From: Chondrus crispus
Lineage: Eukaryota > Rhodophyta > Florideophyceae > Gigartinales > Gigartinaceae
Direction: 5' to 3'
DNA length: 64,000 bases
Assembly: GCF_000350225.1 (NCBI RefSeq)
Contig: NW_005178528.1
Coordinates: 186,001-250,000 of the forward strand
Shown here: piece by piece, positions 1 to 11,550 of the stretch
Layout: every line of letters begins with the position of its first letter
Position numbering within the stretch: position 1 is the first letter of the stretch
Translations under genes and position numbers: made by a program
The notes under the pieces: model-generated
The model's input: the letters and a program-made list of their open reading frames with translations, nothing else
Databases searched by the model: none
What the model was told of the DNA's origin: nothing

Positions 1-7
1 CTGCAGA

Positions 8-214
8 TTACTTCGCTTTCTTCCCTTGGGAAATGGCTCTCGATATTGGTCGCGAGAACGGAGACGGGATGAGCCTCGAAACACGGTTTTGGTAATCACG
101 GTATGCGGGATATTTTTCAGATGAGATGTACTCTGCGAGTGGGGTCGTGATTTGGAAAAGGATAGTATACACCACAGGCAACAGGTGAGTGAAGCAGACA
201 GGAGCGGAAGTCAT
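8..214 (-). CDS. C-terminal fragment of a DUF1295 / steroid 5-alpha-reductase-like membrane protein
   Basis: The frame encodes a hydrophobic stretch followed by a motif like EYISSEKYPAYRDYQ and RVSRLIP. This resembles the C-terminal end of DUF1295 (steroid-reductase-like) integral membrane proteins, where a 'KYPaYxxYQxrVsrlIP' ending is usual. Only about 68 residues are present against 250-300 in the family. The frame closes upstream at a stop, and no further part of the gene was found in the next kilobase, which is occupied by a MITE. It may be a last exon behind a long TE-filled intron, or a pseudogene fragment. The family call comes from motif memory, not from a search. Confidence 0.42.
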   Translation of the reverse strand: MTSAPVCFTHLLPVVYTILFQITTPLAEYISSEKYPAYRDYQNRVSRLIPSPFSRPISRAISQGKKAK

Positions 215-304
215 AATTCAATGGTGATTATTTTCCGAAGTGACGTCTGGAAAAGTAAGGACTGGATGGGCTGTTAGAGACGGCGTAGTGAAGAAAAGGG
301 TATG

Positions 305-560
305 CTTCGGAAAAGTGTTCGGGCGAACAGTCGGGATTTGCTGGTCATGGTTCGAGAAGCATGATTAACAAATCTGGACTGTTATTTTTTGTTAAAATTA
401 CAGACGTTTATACTTAGCTGGTCATGGTTCGCGAACCATGACCAGCAAAATATGGACTGTTACTTTTTTGATAAAATTATAGGCGTTTATAATTTGCTGG
501 TCATGGTTCGCGAACCATGACCAGCAAATCGCGACTGTTCGCCTGAACACCTTTTCAAAG
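305..560. mobile_element. Short palindromic MITE-like element
   Basis: Outer arms of about 50 bp (305-354 and 511-560) are inverted repeats of each other. Inside, the core CTGGTCATGGTTCG recurs at 341, 418 and 497, a spacing of 77-79 bp. The second and third cores are parts of perfect palindromes (417-446, 30 bp; 492-529, 38 bp). No ORF lies inside. The structure fits a non-autonomous DNA transposon or fold-back element. The target duplication was not resolved. Confidence 0.6.
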
Positions 561-651
561 TGGGACGAAGCCTGCAAAGTAACACCATCCCAGGTGGTAA
601 AAATCCGTAAAATCCGTAAAATCGGGTAAAAAAGCCAGGCCCCTAGTCAAA

Positions 652-699
652 GCGAGCGGAAACACATAGCAAATGCATTTCCTCTGTGTTTCCGCTCGC
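652..699. repeat. 15-bp perfect inverted repeat (hairpin)
   Basis: GCGAGCGGAAACACA at 652-666 is exactly complementary to 685-699, with an 18-nt spacer. The rest of 561-1,280 shows no convincing gene. A small minus-strand frame (643-843) overlaps this hairpin and is not recognised. Confidence 0.6.
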
Positions 700-1279
700 C
701 TTGAGAAGCCCGTTGTCCAATTTGCACTCTGTGCCATCTCTACTGTAGGGGTCCGTCTCCTCAACTAAACTTGTGCGGATTTGGACGTTGACGTTTTGTT
801 TTGAAACCTCATCTGCGCTCTTCAACCGGCGTGTCAGTGGCACTGGATTCTGTGAGAGCGTTGCGTGCTGGCCAACATCAATGCGGTCAATTATGCTGCA
901 GATTTACCTGCTGAATTCATTTTGATATAGCATTTGGGTTGCTCATCGCACATACAGCTGTTGTGTCTATAGCTCAGGCCAATTTGACACATAGCCTCCA
1001 CTTTTCATCCGGTATTATTTTTGACCTGTGGCCTGTTCACGCAAACAATATTGTCTTCATCTGTTCTTCTTGTTCAATTTATTACACAGCTGTGTTACTT
1101 AGATCAGAAAGCTGCTACGACTACTTTGTCTCTATCGGCCGTACTTTTGCTTTGTTCCAAAGCAACGCTAGACAAGCGACCTGAACAATGTGTATGAGTT
1201 GCGAAGGTGGGTTCCCGTTCCTAAAATGAGAAGTCTTAAATCTCTGAAATGCTTGTAACTGATACCATTCCTTGTAAGA

Positions 1280-2043
1280 GGTCCTGGCTCATCTCGACGC
1301 GATCGGTTCGCCGAGGAAAGCGGAAGTCTTCTCGGAGATCGGACTCCAGGGTCTTCTAGGTCGGGAGACCACTGTAGCATAAACACCCCCAGCGATAGGG
1401 GTGTATGCACAGTTCGACCGAGACCCCGTCCGATCGGGAAGACGGGGGTGAAGCGGGACACCAGCTAAGGGCACCGGGCAGCGGGCCCGGGTAGCGTAGT
1501 AGAGCGGGAACGGGGAGGACGCCGGTACGCGCGAGCGGTTCGACGCCTCGACGCCCCGGCGCGGTACTGGGTAACGATCCAGTACCGACGGGCGGAGGCG
1601 GAGCCGGCTCGTGGGCGTACCGCGCGCGTCCTCAACCCGCGCTCGGTGCCGCTCTAAGGTAGTTAGTGTGCGCTACCTTAGAATAAGCGGGAAGTCGGAC
1701 CTTGACGGTCGGTGGGTGACAAGTCCGTGCTTGTCCTCCTCCACCGCCGCCGGTCCGCTGCATATTTAATGTACATAATAACCTATCATAGTAGTACAGT
1801 ACCGTTGTACTGTAGCGACGTACTGTAGCGGTCGGTCGACACTGTAATACTGCCAGCTATCGGGGCTGACAGTACACGTGTGTGTGCGTTCTTCGGCCCC
1901 GCGCGTACACGTGTACACGTGCGCCCCTGTACTTGGGGGTACACGTGGTGGAACTGTAGAGCATCGAGCCCTACAGTAACCGATCCGATTCTGAGTTGAT
2001 CTAATCTAAAATTAAGCCCCAGGTAAGGGGGGGTTATACCACA
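1280..2043 (-). mobile_element. Fossil LTR plus leader of a Ty3-like retrotransposon
   Basis: On the minus strand this block runs from an LTR starting TGTGGTATAACC at 2043 through leader sequence to the beginning of a gag-like region. It matches 10,876-11,550 closely in the same orientation. More loosely it matches the LTR, leader and gag start at 3,111-4,520 in the opposite orientation. It is a broken end fragment. Short internal hairpins (for example CTAAGGTAG with CTACCTTAG near 1,650-1,685) recur in the copies. It abuts the truncated unknown element at 2,043/2,044. Confidence 0.65.
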
Positions 2044-2678
2044 CGCGGGATTAGCTTTGGCCGCAACACGAGGGGATGACCGGTGTTCCGCGGGAACCTG
2101 GGCACCAGGCGCCCGGCTGTTAGACTTTCCAGATGAGCGGCCTCGCTGATTGCCTGACGCAGCGGGTTTCTTCCCAGACCTTCTTCGCGGGGTCATGGCG
2201 CCTCAGTAGGAACACAGGATGAGCAAAGGCGGGAAGGAAAGGGAAACGGATGGGGAGAGAGGATTCGATGGATTGGGAAAACGTGAAAGGGTCCAAGCAC
2301 GCGTCTGGTACTAGCGCAGGTAAGCATGAGCTTATTCTGGTTTGATCACGTGAAGGTTAAAGATATCACGGCCAAGCGCTGCGTTTTTAGGCAGCGAAAT
2401 AGCACATCACTTTGCTACATCGACGTATCAAAAAACATTTCCGTTACAACCCTGGCACTCCAGCAAAACATTCTGGTTCAGTCACTGCCGGGAACGAGAC
2501 ACGCCCCTCATCCCCGTGCTGAATGAGAACGGTTTAAAATTTGGCAAAAGATTGCTGCTCGTGAACCAATGACGCACGGACCACCGTTCATTGCTGGCAA
2601 AAATCCAGCATTTTTTGGCCCCAAAAATAGCCACATCATTGCTTTTATTAAATTTATCATAAATTTGACCTTCCTGTG
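2044..2678 (-). mobile_element. Truncated end of the unknown three-ORF element (second copy)
   Basis: This segment is a diverged copy of 48,366-49,050, inverted. It keeps the start of the large ORF (2,196 leftwards, beginning MTPRRRSGKK) and the divergent small ORF (from 2,326, beginning MSLFWFDHVKVKD). Homology stops at 2,678 on one side, at the terminus TGACCTTCCTGTG, and at the LTR junction 2,043 on the other. A second, truncated location with different flanks is the main evidence that the element at 48,366 is mobile or repetitive. Confidence 0.7.
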
Positions 2679-3071
2679 ACGACGCTTTTGATGAATACGA
2701 GAGTGACTTGATGTATAACTCTGTGGGCAGCAGTGATATTGCTGATGATCAGCCGAGCGCTGTCGAGGGGGCAGAGAGGAGAACAAAGTCGCTCTCGGAG
2801 ATTGCTGATGCCCTCAAATCCGTGGAGGCATTCAGTTCGGATGTAAATGTCTCCCGTGCGTCGGACGCAATCCGGCGTGCTAAAAGAGATCTCATCCGTT
2901 CCTACCAAGGTCAAAAGAAACCAATGGCACAGAGATTAATGGTGGACTATGCATTGCCTAAACATAACTAAAAAATATCTTTTTCGAGAGTATTTGCTAC
3001 ATCGCACTATCGGATATATCGCACTTTGAAGCGTTGTGACACTGGGGTGCGATATATAGAAGGTACCACTG
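2679..3071 (+). mobile_element. Remnant of a pogo/Tigger-like transposon: transposase C-terminus and right terminal repeat
   Basis: A plus-strand frame from 2,678 to 2,971 encodes an acidic stretch followed by a helical region (SLSEIADALKSVEAF) and a basic tail, like the C-terminal part of pogo/Tigger transposases. It is followed by a terminus at 3,071 that reads, on the other strand, CAGTGGTACCTTCTATATAT, next to a TA dinucleotide (3,072-3,073). CAGTGG with a TA target is typical of pogo/Tigger ends. The upstream part is missing because the unknown element joins it at 2,678. Confidence 0.5.
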
Positions 3072-3110
3072 TAACACATCTTCATTTTCGGTAGTGAAAT
3101 GTTATGAATC

Positions 3111-6100
3111 TGTAGCATAACTACCGACGTCGTTATATTAGATTCAGAATTAGATCTAACGCTGTAAGGTACGGACCTTACAGCGTACGCGCGCATACCT
3201 TACAGCGCGCGCACCAACACGTGCACCCCACGTGTAGCACACGTGTGCCGTCCGCCCCGACGGCTGACAGCGTTACAGTGCGGGCCGGGCCGCACTGTCT
3301 ACAGTAAGCCGACTACAGCACAGTCCGTACTGTACTGTAGACGGTTAATTAACTTGTACAATAAATATAGGGAGCGACCGCGGGCGGAGAGGAGAAGGAC
3401 AGGCTACCCTCCACCGACGGTCGACCACCCAGCTTATTCTACCACTCGCATCCGCGTTCCACGAGCGTTAGTTACCACCGAGCGGGTAGTGGACGCGCGC
3501 GACACCGGGGTGAGCCGCGAACCGCCTCCGGCCGTCAGTACCGGATCGTCAACCGGTACTGCTCCGGGGCGTCGAGGCGTCGATCTGTAGAGCACTAACA
3601 TGCCTCCCTCAATAGCGAGGCACACGCGAGTTATCCCACGTGTATACTTGTAATTCACCTTCAGGGCACGGCCTGGTGTAAGCTCTGTCGAAGTACTGAC
3701 AGCTCATCACCCACGTGTAAACGTGTATTATCACCACGTGTATTCGTGTATGATCACCACGTGTATTAGTGTATCATAACCCCTATACCAGGGGTATTGC
3801 GTACAGTACAGCATATAAGCTGGTACGCCGGTATTATTACCGTATTTTAAGCTATTATTATTACGGCGTCGACGACCATATAGTCGACGCTCCACCCTAA
3901 GTAAAGAGGCACGAAGCCTTGGGTTCTTTCTGATGTTTCTAGATTCTCGGTAGTAGCCTCGCGTCGGTCCTCACACTCCCTGTGCGACAACACGCGAGCC
4001 CATCGATTCCCTTGAATCCCCACTCCTTTCTACCGCGCGCTGCTACCGAGGATACTACCGCCCCTACGCGCGTCCGTTTCCACTCCGCTCCCCTTCGCTC
4101 GCTTCGCTCTGTGTTTGTCTGTTCCTACCTTTGTCTACCTACCGCGCACGCGCGCCGGGACCCCGGTGCCGGTTTTCACCGGGTGGTCTCCCGTTTCCCA
4201 CTCCCCCGCGTCCAGAACACGCGTGCTCTGCGTGAGGCTGCCACACGTGGCCTCAGGGCACGACACAATCCGCTCGCCTACGCGCGCGTCCCCGCCGACC
4301 ACGCTCTACCACCCGCTACCGGCCGGCTTCTGGTGGCGTTGGTTGGTTCAAGACCCTCGGTACGCAGATCCGGGGTCTTCCGCCGAACATCGCGAACACC
4401 CCTCCGCCGTGTGTGGGGTGTTTATGCGACACTGGTCTCCCGACCTGGAAGACCTTCAAGATCCGGCCGAGAAGGTTGTCCTTTACCTCCGCGTCCGTAC
4501 GCGTTGAGATGAGCGCCGAGTACCCGACCTCGATCCGATCCGAGCCGGCGGATGTGCGAGAGGCCGTGCTACGCGTCCAAGTGGGCGACGGCGACGCAGG
4601 TCCTCGGGACCGCGAACCGTCGCCAGACTTCTCCGAAGGACGCGCTCGCGCGATGTACGATCGCATCGCCGAGTACATCGAGGATGTCCGGACATCTCTC
4701 CGTATCGACGTCTCCGACAGCGTCTACGCCGGCTGTATGAAAGAGTTGCGCTCCCTCCGCGAAGGAAGGTTCGAGCGCGTAACTCAGTCCTTGGAGAACC
4801 TGCGCGCCCTCGTCGACCAGCTACACGCCCGTGTTGTGCTGGTCGAGGACGCGCGCATTGATTCCCCCGCCGTAGAGGTTGCAGGTCGACCTGCGAGTGC
4901 AAATTCCGGGGTTCGACGAGAACCGCAACCCTTCCCATCTTCCGAACAGATGGGAGCGTTCGCACACATGGCGGCGGAACTTAACTCAACGCACCGCCAT
5001 GCCCGTGAGATGTAACAGACCTCGGCCGAAAGGCCGCCCGGAGCCCCCTCGAGTGGGCCCGGTGCCACTGTCCCTCCGGTCGCGTCCGGATCGCAAGAGT
5101 GGCCCCCGGCTGGTGCCGTCACCAGCCGGAGGGCGGAGGACATCAAGACGACGGCGGACGCGAACTTCGCGTCCGAGACTCAAGCCCTGCCGCATGTCTC
5201 CGGAAGCATGCGGCAGTCACGACGGGTACCGACCGATCTCGACCAGGGCCGTGGAGGAGTCGCACGCGGATCAGGGGAACCGATTCTTCCCTTCGATCCT
5301 CGCTGGGGCGGCTACCAGCCGTCGGATCTCACCGCGCATCCCGGCCCCGTCGATGTCCGAACACTGCCCGTCACTCCGTTTGGAACGTTGGGTCCGGCCG
5401 ACCCCGGGCTCGAGCCCGTTCACACCATGATACAGGAGTTCAGCGCCGTCGCGAACTACCGGGTGTATCGGTTGGACAACACCTCGAGGCTCGTTACCTC
5501 GGGTGACGCGGGACGGATCGCCAAGTACGTCCAACGCTGCCGTGGGCTCCGCCTCACGATGAAGAGCTTCGACGGTACTGATGCGATTCAGTTGCTCCCG
5601 TTCCTGAAGGATATCCGGATAACCTTCAATGCCCAACACCTGACCGAAGGTGTGGCAATCCGTGTCTTCGTTCACTTCCTCGAGCGGGACGCGGAGCAGT
5701 TGTATACGAGTTACACGATGCGCGGCCTCCGCGCCGGCCAGCTCCACAACGACACGAGCTGGCCTGGTCTCGTCAACCAATTTATCAAACGGTACCTAAC
5801 CGATGACGTGTTAGGGGAAGCATTTGATGCTGTCGCGTCGGCGCGACAGCTTCCTCACGAAACCTAGAACACGTTCGCCTACCGCCTGGAATCCGCCGCG
5901 TTCCGATGCACGGCCGTGTTCTCAGAACAAGCCCTCGTGCACTACTTCGTGCGCTGGTTGTCCACTGCGACCCGGGCCGCAGTGACAGAGACGATGCAAA
6001 GGCTGCCCGGACAACAAAAGACCGAACTGTCAACAATTCGCCGTATCGAAACGGCTGAGGGAACCACCTACCGCGCTCGTCGCGGTTTGCCGCTGCCGGA

Positions 6101-9100
6101 TCCGAAGCCGGCAGCGAAGGGAGCGAACTCCGAGGTTGCACGGAACAAGTTCGCCGGCGACCGCCCTCCACATTGGAGAAGATGAGTGGCAAGCCGACCC
6201 TGTCCTCATTACGCAAGGCTTTGACCGCGCAGGAGGCCGACCTCCAACGCCAGCTTCCACGTGATCGACCGGAAGCTACGCGACTGCGTTTGCGCGCACG
6301 CAGAAAGCCACGGGTGGTCCGAACCACAACATGGCAGAGCTGGAAATCTCTCGTTGAGAAGGGGATCGCATGCCGCCTTGCGTGCTTCGATTCACCGACG
6401 AGGAGGCACGACATGCAGTGACATTCGCGTCGACGGATGGCAGCGCGTACGTTTGTTGGCTGTGCCAAACGCACGGCCACACCATGTACGCGTGCCCGTT
6501 CCTGCGGCAATCGGAAGCCGTCTAGCTCAGACCTCTTTGCTGGGAGGCTCGTTTGGACCAAATCGGAGACAATTGCCGGCTTTTGCTAGCCAGAAGGACA
6601 AACGGAGTTGTGTATTCTGCGAGAAGACGTCTCCGATCAATTGCGCGAGCTGCGGCGTGTTTCTGTACGTGAACAAGCGTCAGAGTTACGCTGTGTACCA
6701 TCAAATGTCTGCCGATATGTATGAAGCAATGCGCGCAAAGCCGTTTACCCCTTCGAAAAACGAATGGAGCAGCACGCCTTCTACTTCGAGTCGTAAACAG
6801 CACGCGTTAGAGCAGTAGTTAAGAATCCGAGCTAAAAGACTCCTTGTAACCATCTATGAGGTCGCTTAATAGATTGAGCGTGGTTGCGCGCCTTAATTCC
6901 TGCTCCACGTACACTGATATGAGAGTTGAAGTCTCAAATTGTCGTTATCCGGCAGAAACAGTAATAAATCAATCAAAATTCTAGATTTTGTTGTGTCCTA
7001 TTTAGGGCCCAAGCCCGCAAAGACGAGGGGATAGCGAGACCGAAACGGATAATGGCAGATGTTACCCCTGAAGACGGAAGGTGAGACGAAATTAGGACGT
7101 TGTAGACTCAGTCCGAGGGGATGGGATAGCTGGATTATTTTTGGAGGAAAGCAGTTCCTCTGTAGTACGTCTCCCTCCCCTGGGTCCCAAGCCACTGTAA
7201 GACTACATTTCAATAGCAATCATAACTAAATTGTAGTGTAAGAGCCAACCAGCAGACCATCCATGTACACGTGGGCATTTGTGCCACTGGCACCACATGT
7301 GCACAGGCGTATACACTAGTACACGTGCGCTGCCACTCCAGCTTGCAAGTGTACACCAGGCTTCGTGTACTACCCCCAATAAGGCCACTCTTGACACCGT
7401 AGAGCGTCCGTAGCAGAATTATCATACTACTAAAATGGCTTTACAAATTCGTTCCATGGCCATGATGGAAGCCATCTCCTTTCTCGTAGATTCAATAGCT
7501 TTCAAACGGTTCATCGATGCTGACAAGTCCATAGAATTACTTCGTATCTTTGGCATTACGCTAAACACAAGAAGCGTAGATACCAAGCCATGATGTCATG
7601 CCGCGTCCTTCATTACTTTTAATAACGATGGGAGACAGATAATCTTTTCAATCCCTGGGTGACGGAGTCGGACTTTGTGATTATATCCCTCCAAAAGGCA
7701 TGATATCGCTCTCGAACGCCCAAAGCATTGTGAGTCTGCACCCCGGACTGGAATGTCATGATTTCAGCCAAAAACAAGACCGCTTTTCTGCGTAGTGACT
7801 TGAACAGTGGTCCTTGATCTGTTCCCATGGCGTCCGGAAGGCTGATGTACACACAAAATGAAATGTTTACGAAAGTTTTCCAAGTTGTGTTTGCAGTCTC
7901 CTTTCCGAGGAAAGCAGCTGCACTAAACTTGTGTCTTTGTCCAAAACATGCAGTTCTAGTGTGTTCCCCAGGGTAGTGCACTGGCACGCCGCTCTTTTAA
8001 CTCAGGACACGGGGCCCCTCTTCGTCGTAATCAGCGAGGTCTCCTTACGGCACCGCGGTTCCCGCGTTAGCTGTCTGCCCTCCTGAAACTACTGCCGGCC
8101 CCTCTTCTGCTGCTGCAGTAACCGTCTCCTCGCGCACCGCGGGTGGAGCGGGTCCCCCCGCTGCCGCTTCGGAAGCGATGGAAAACGCGGGTCCGACCGT
8201 CGTCGGTTCTTGGGCTGTAGGGTCTCCCCCGCCTCCTCGCCCGACGCTTCCTCGGTGACGAGGCGTCGTAATTTTTCCCGGAGGTTGGGTTTGCTGAGCA
8301 ACACGAGCAGCTCCGCGTCCGACATCGATGTCGGACCGCGACTCTTAACCGCCCTAACCGGTGAAGCTACCGGCTCTTCCGGGCGCCGTCCATTGTCACG
8401 TCCGCTGCCTCAGAGGCAGTGACAGGCCCCCGATGGCGCCCGATACCGGGTCCTTCCGTGAATCCAACCCCGCGTCTTCGCACGCGCGCCCCACCGGGCT
8501 CTTCTCCCGGGACATCCTCGCGTCTCCTCTGGAAGTCTTTACGGCGCATCACTCAACCACGTCGCTCCTCCAAGCCCTACCTCTCGACAAGCACGAAAAA
8601 GTGGCAAAACTCAGCAAGGTTGGGGCCCTGCAGCTCTAAAGTATCGAGGATGTCCAAGGCGCTCTGAGAGACATGCACCCCAGCGTTAGTTTGAACGCGT
8701 CTGCCGCTCGTGTGCGTTCTGTCGCTCATCACAACGCCCCGACCCATTTACAGCCAGCCAATTTCGAGATTGGCGACTTCGTGTTAGTGAGAAGGACGCA
8801 AAAGAAGGGCCACAAGCTGCAACTTGTCTCGCGCGGTCCTCGACGGACCATTTTGTGTCAAATATTCCTGGGTTTTTGTGGTACAGAGTCTCCTTAACGG
8901 CAAACGGGAGACGGTTTACACGCGGCGGTTGATTCTTTACAGGACCGGGCTTGACGGACAGGAGGTGGACACAATTATCTTGCAATGCGCGGAACACTCG
9001 GAGACTACGTATCTAAACGCCAGCGCGCTGCGGGACATGCGCGAAGACAATGGTTCCGTGTAGGTTCTTATTGGGTGGCAAGCTCTGCCCCACGAACTTG

Positions 9101-9230
9101 AGCTCACGAGGGAACCACTTCGACAAGTCTTTGAAGACCTTACTGGTCTCCTAGAAGGCTTTCTGCACACTGCCGGCAACCGAGAGCTCGAACGCCGCGC
9201 CCTGGACTTGTGCTCTCGGAACTAAAGCGC
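3111..9230 (+). mobile_element. Fossil Ty3/Gypsy-like LTR retrotransposon
   Basis: A 5' LTR begins at TGTAGCATAAC (3,111) and runs to roughly 3,900. It is followed by a leader and gag-like coding sequence from the ATG at 4,509 to about 6,200. A CCHC zinc knuckle (C-x2-C-x4-H-x4-C) lies near 6,450-6,500. An integrase C-terminal region with a FEIGDFVLVRR-type motif lies at about 8,673-9,063. Most of pol is absent and no 3' LTR in this orientation was found, so the element is heavily broken, with many breaks, and old. The family call rests on the integrase-tail motif and the gag/zinc-knuckle order. A 24-bp tandem repeat containing CACGTG lies in the LTR (3,705-3,775). Confidence 0.6.
7400..7990 (-). 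mobile_element. Fossil integrase fragment of another Ty3-like element
   Basis: The minus strand carries a segment resembling the integrase core of Ty3-like elements: a D-Q-G-P-L-F-K-S stretch followed by a THNALGVRERYH-like motif. It is opposite in orientation to the surrounding gag/integrase fossil, so it is a separate, broken insertion fragment. Nothing recognisable was seen in 6,830-7,400 or in 7,990-8,640. Confidence 0.5.
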
Positions 9231-10875
9231 TTCGCCTATTTTACATTGCCTGTTGCAACGCCAACGCTCTATGGGGCACTACACTACCTCTCGGTGCCAT
9301 TCAATCCCACGCTTCGGCTCGGTGTGACATTATGCATCCGCCAGCGGTGAAGGCCGGGAGACATATCAGGTTAGTTAAATTCCGAAGCAACATTCGCGGG
9401 CAAATTTGGCCGATGCGACCTTTAAAGGTCGCATGCTCCAGTGGCGACATTGGAATTTCACTGTCTAGCATGCTCGACATGGCCTGCAGGCCATCTTCGG
9501 AAAGGGACGCGAGAGCCAGTGAGAGAATGATTTCAATAAAGGCAGCGCTTGGCTGGAGAGGGAAGAACCCCCGGCCAGAGCGAACTTGCCGCTTTGTGTG
9601 CCTTTTAGGTTAGAACGAAAACCCAGAGACGCCGGTCTTCGTCAGAGGGGATCCCTTTTGGCCTGTGCAGACTGTTAGCCGTCAGACCCGTGTGTAGTGC
9701 AATGTGCCTGGCAGGCCGCGAACACAGTCCGACGGTCAAAAAAAAGACAAAAAAACAACAGCAACAACAACAACTGCCGATGGCACGCGCTACGGAGCGT
9801 TCGAGACTCCCTTTCCCCTTGTGTGGGCTTGTGGCCCACGGTAGCGCAACTCCGACGGGGGGGGGTAAGGAAAGATGCCCGGCCCGGGAGGAAAATGGTG
9901 GTAGAGACTTGTGAAGACTTGAGCGCTCGGCGAGTGCGGGTTGGGCTTGTCTACGAGAATGTAACCGCGTTCGCTGGGTTGTATGGCCAATGCTTGACGA
10001 GCGTCTTCAGCACCTTGGGTATAATTCAAGGTCTTCGACGGGGGCTTGCTCAGCACTACCCGACGGGATCGTAATTGTGTAGCAGCGCTACTACCGACGT
10101 GTTGCCCGATGGCTAGAAACACCCTCACCAGCGCGATCGCAATCGCGGTAGGTGGTACCAACTCTGTCTTATACAGTAAGACCTTCGACGGAGGCGTCGT
10201 CGCAACAGCCTTTCGACGGAACTTGAAACTGTAGCAGCGCTACACAACGTGTTGCCCGATGGCTAAAACACCTACACCGGATCGGTCGCAACCGACTCCA
10301 ATGGAACCAACACAATTAAGGGAAAGATAGAAATAGAAGTAGAGGAATGAATAGGGAAACAAAGGAAAAAGAAAAGGGAACCCCCGAGCGCAAAGGATGC
10401 TGTAGGCTTAGGTAAAAGGGAGCGTCTTGGTAGAGACGGACTTCGACCAAGGCGACATTCAACTCTGGCAACTCGGGTTACCTTTACTGACTTGGTCGTC
10501 AGAGAGCTAAGGTATATATCGCCCCGCCGGAGCCAGTACAGTAGCTCGCGGCGCTAGCTCCTAGATCTAATCTAGTGTCAGCAAAATGAATGCCGACTAA
10601 TTAACTAAATAAAATAAAACAATTAAAAATTAAAACTGTGCAATTATTCACACGTGTGTCCCCCAAACCCGGACTACTTTCCATATCCACATATTTTCCT
10701 TTCTTTTCACCCCCCTTTCCAGGTGCGTATTGCACTACACCGTGCAGAATGGAAATTGGACATTTAGTTTCACTATTAGAGCCGTCGTCTTTGATTGTAT
10801 TGAAGGTTACTACCCAAATGTTTGTGCAAGGTCTTATTGCTGGGGAAAATACGTTAAATGTATGGTATGTACCAT
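9231..10875. other. Non-coding stretch with repeats between LTR fossils
   Basis: No gene is recognised. It holds an A/AAC-rich simple repeat (9,739-9,776) and an imperfect direct repeat of about 150 bp (about 10,028-10,125 and 10,176-10,275, sharing GTAGCAGCGCTAC and GTGTTGCCCGATGGCTA). A purine-rich tract at 10,318-10,392 resembles a retroelement polypurine tract, which suggests more LTR-element debris. Confidence 0.5.
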
Positions 10876-11550
10876 AAACACCCCCAGCGATAGGGGTGTA
10901 TGCACAGTTCGACCGAGACCCCGTCCGATCGGGAAGACGGGGGTGAAGCGGGACACCAGCTAAGGGCACCGGGCAGCGGGCCCGGGTAGCGTGGTAGAGC
11001 GGGAACGGGGAGGACGCCGGTACGCGCGAGCGGTTCGACGCCTCGACGCCCCGGCCCGGTACTGGGTAACGATCCAGTACCGACGGGCGGAGGCGGAGCT
11101 GGCTCGTGGGCGTACCGCGCGCGTCCTCAACCTGCGCTCGGTGCCGCTCTAAGGTAGTTAGCGTGCGCTACCTTAGAATAAGCGGGAAGTCGGACCTTGA
11201 CGGTCGGTGGGTGACAAGTCCGCGCTTGTCCTCCTCCACCGCCGCCGGTCCGGTCCATATTTAATATACAAAACAATCTATAACACTACAGTACCGAAGT
11301 ACTGTAGTGGACTGCTGTAGTACAGATCCGACCGTACTGTAATACTGTCAGCCATTGTGGCTGACAGTACACGTGTGTGCGCCGGCTTCCGTCCCGCGCG
11401 GTACACGTGTGCAGGTGTGCACGCGTGCGCCCGGTACCCGAGGGGTACACGTGGCCACGCGCAGTAGTACTGTAGAGCATCGGGCTCTACAGCACTAGAT
11501 CCCGTTGTTGATCTAATCTAACTAAAAAGCCCCAGGGGGGGTATACTACA
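10876..11550 (-). mobile_element. Fossil LTR (solo or truncated) of the same Ty3-like family
   Basis: This is a close match to 1,375-2,043 in the same orientation, starting TGTAGTATACC on the minus strand at 11,550. It ends abruptly within leader sequence at 10,876. It has no coding part of its own and is broken. The two minus-strand copies look more similar to each other than to the LTR at 3,111, so they are probably younger than that element. Confidence 0.65.

Noticed and set aside
2280-2330. Possible tRNA gene near the start of the small ORF
   Set aside because: No cloverleaf or TTCGA-type T-arm can be drawn. No tRNA or rRNA gene was found anywhere in the window.
4316-5780. Many long minus-strand frames opposite the gag region
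   Set aside because: They are high-GC shadow frames of the plus-strand fossil; none has a recognisable motif.
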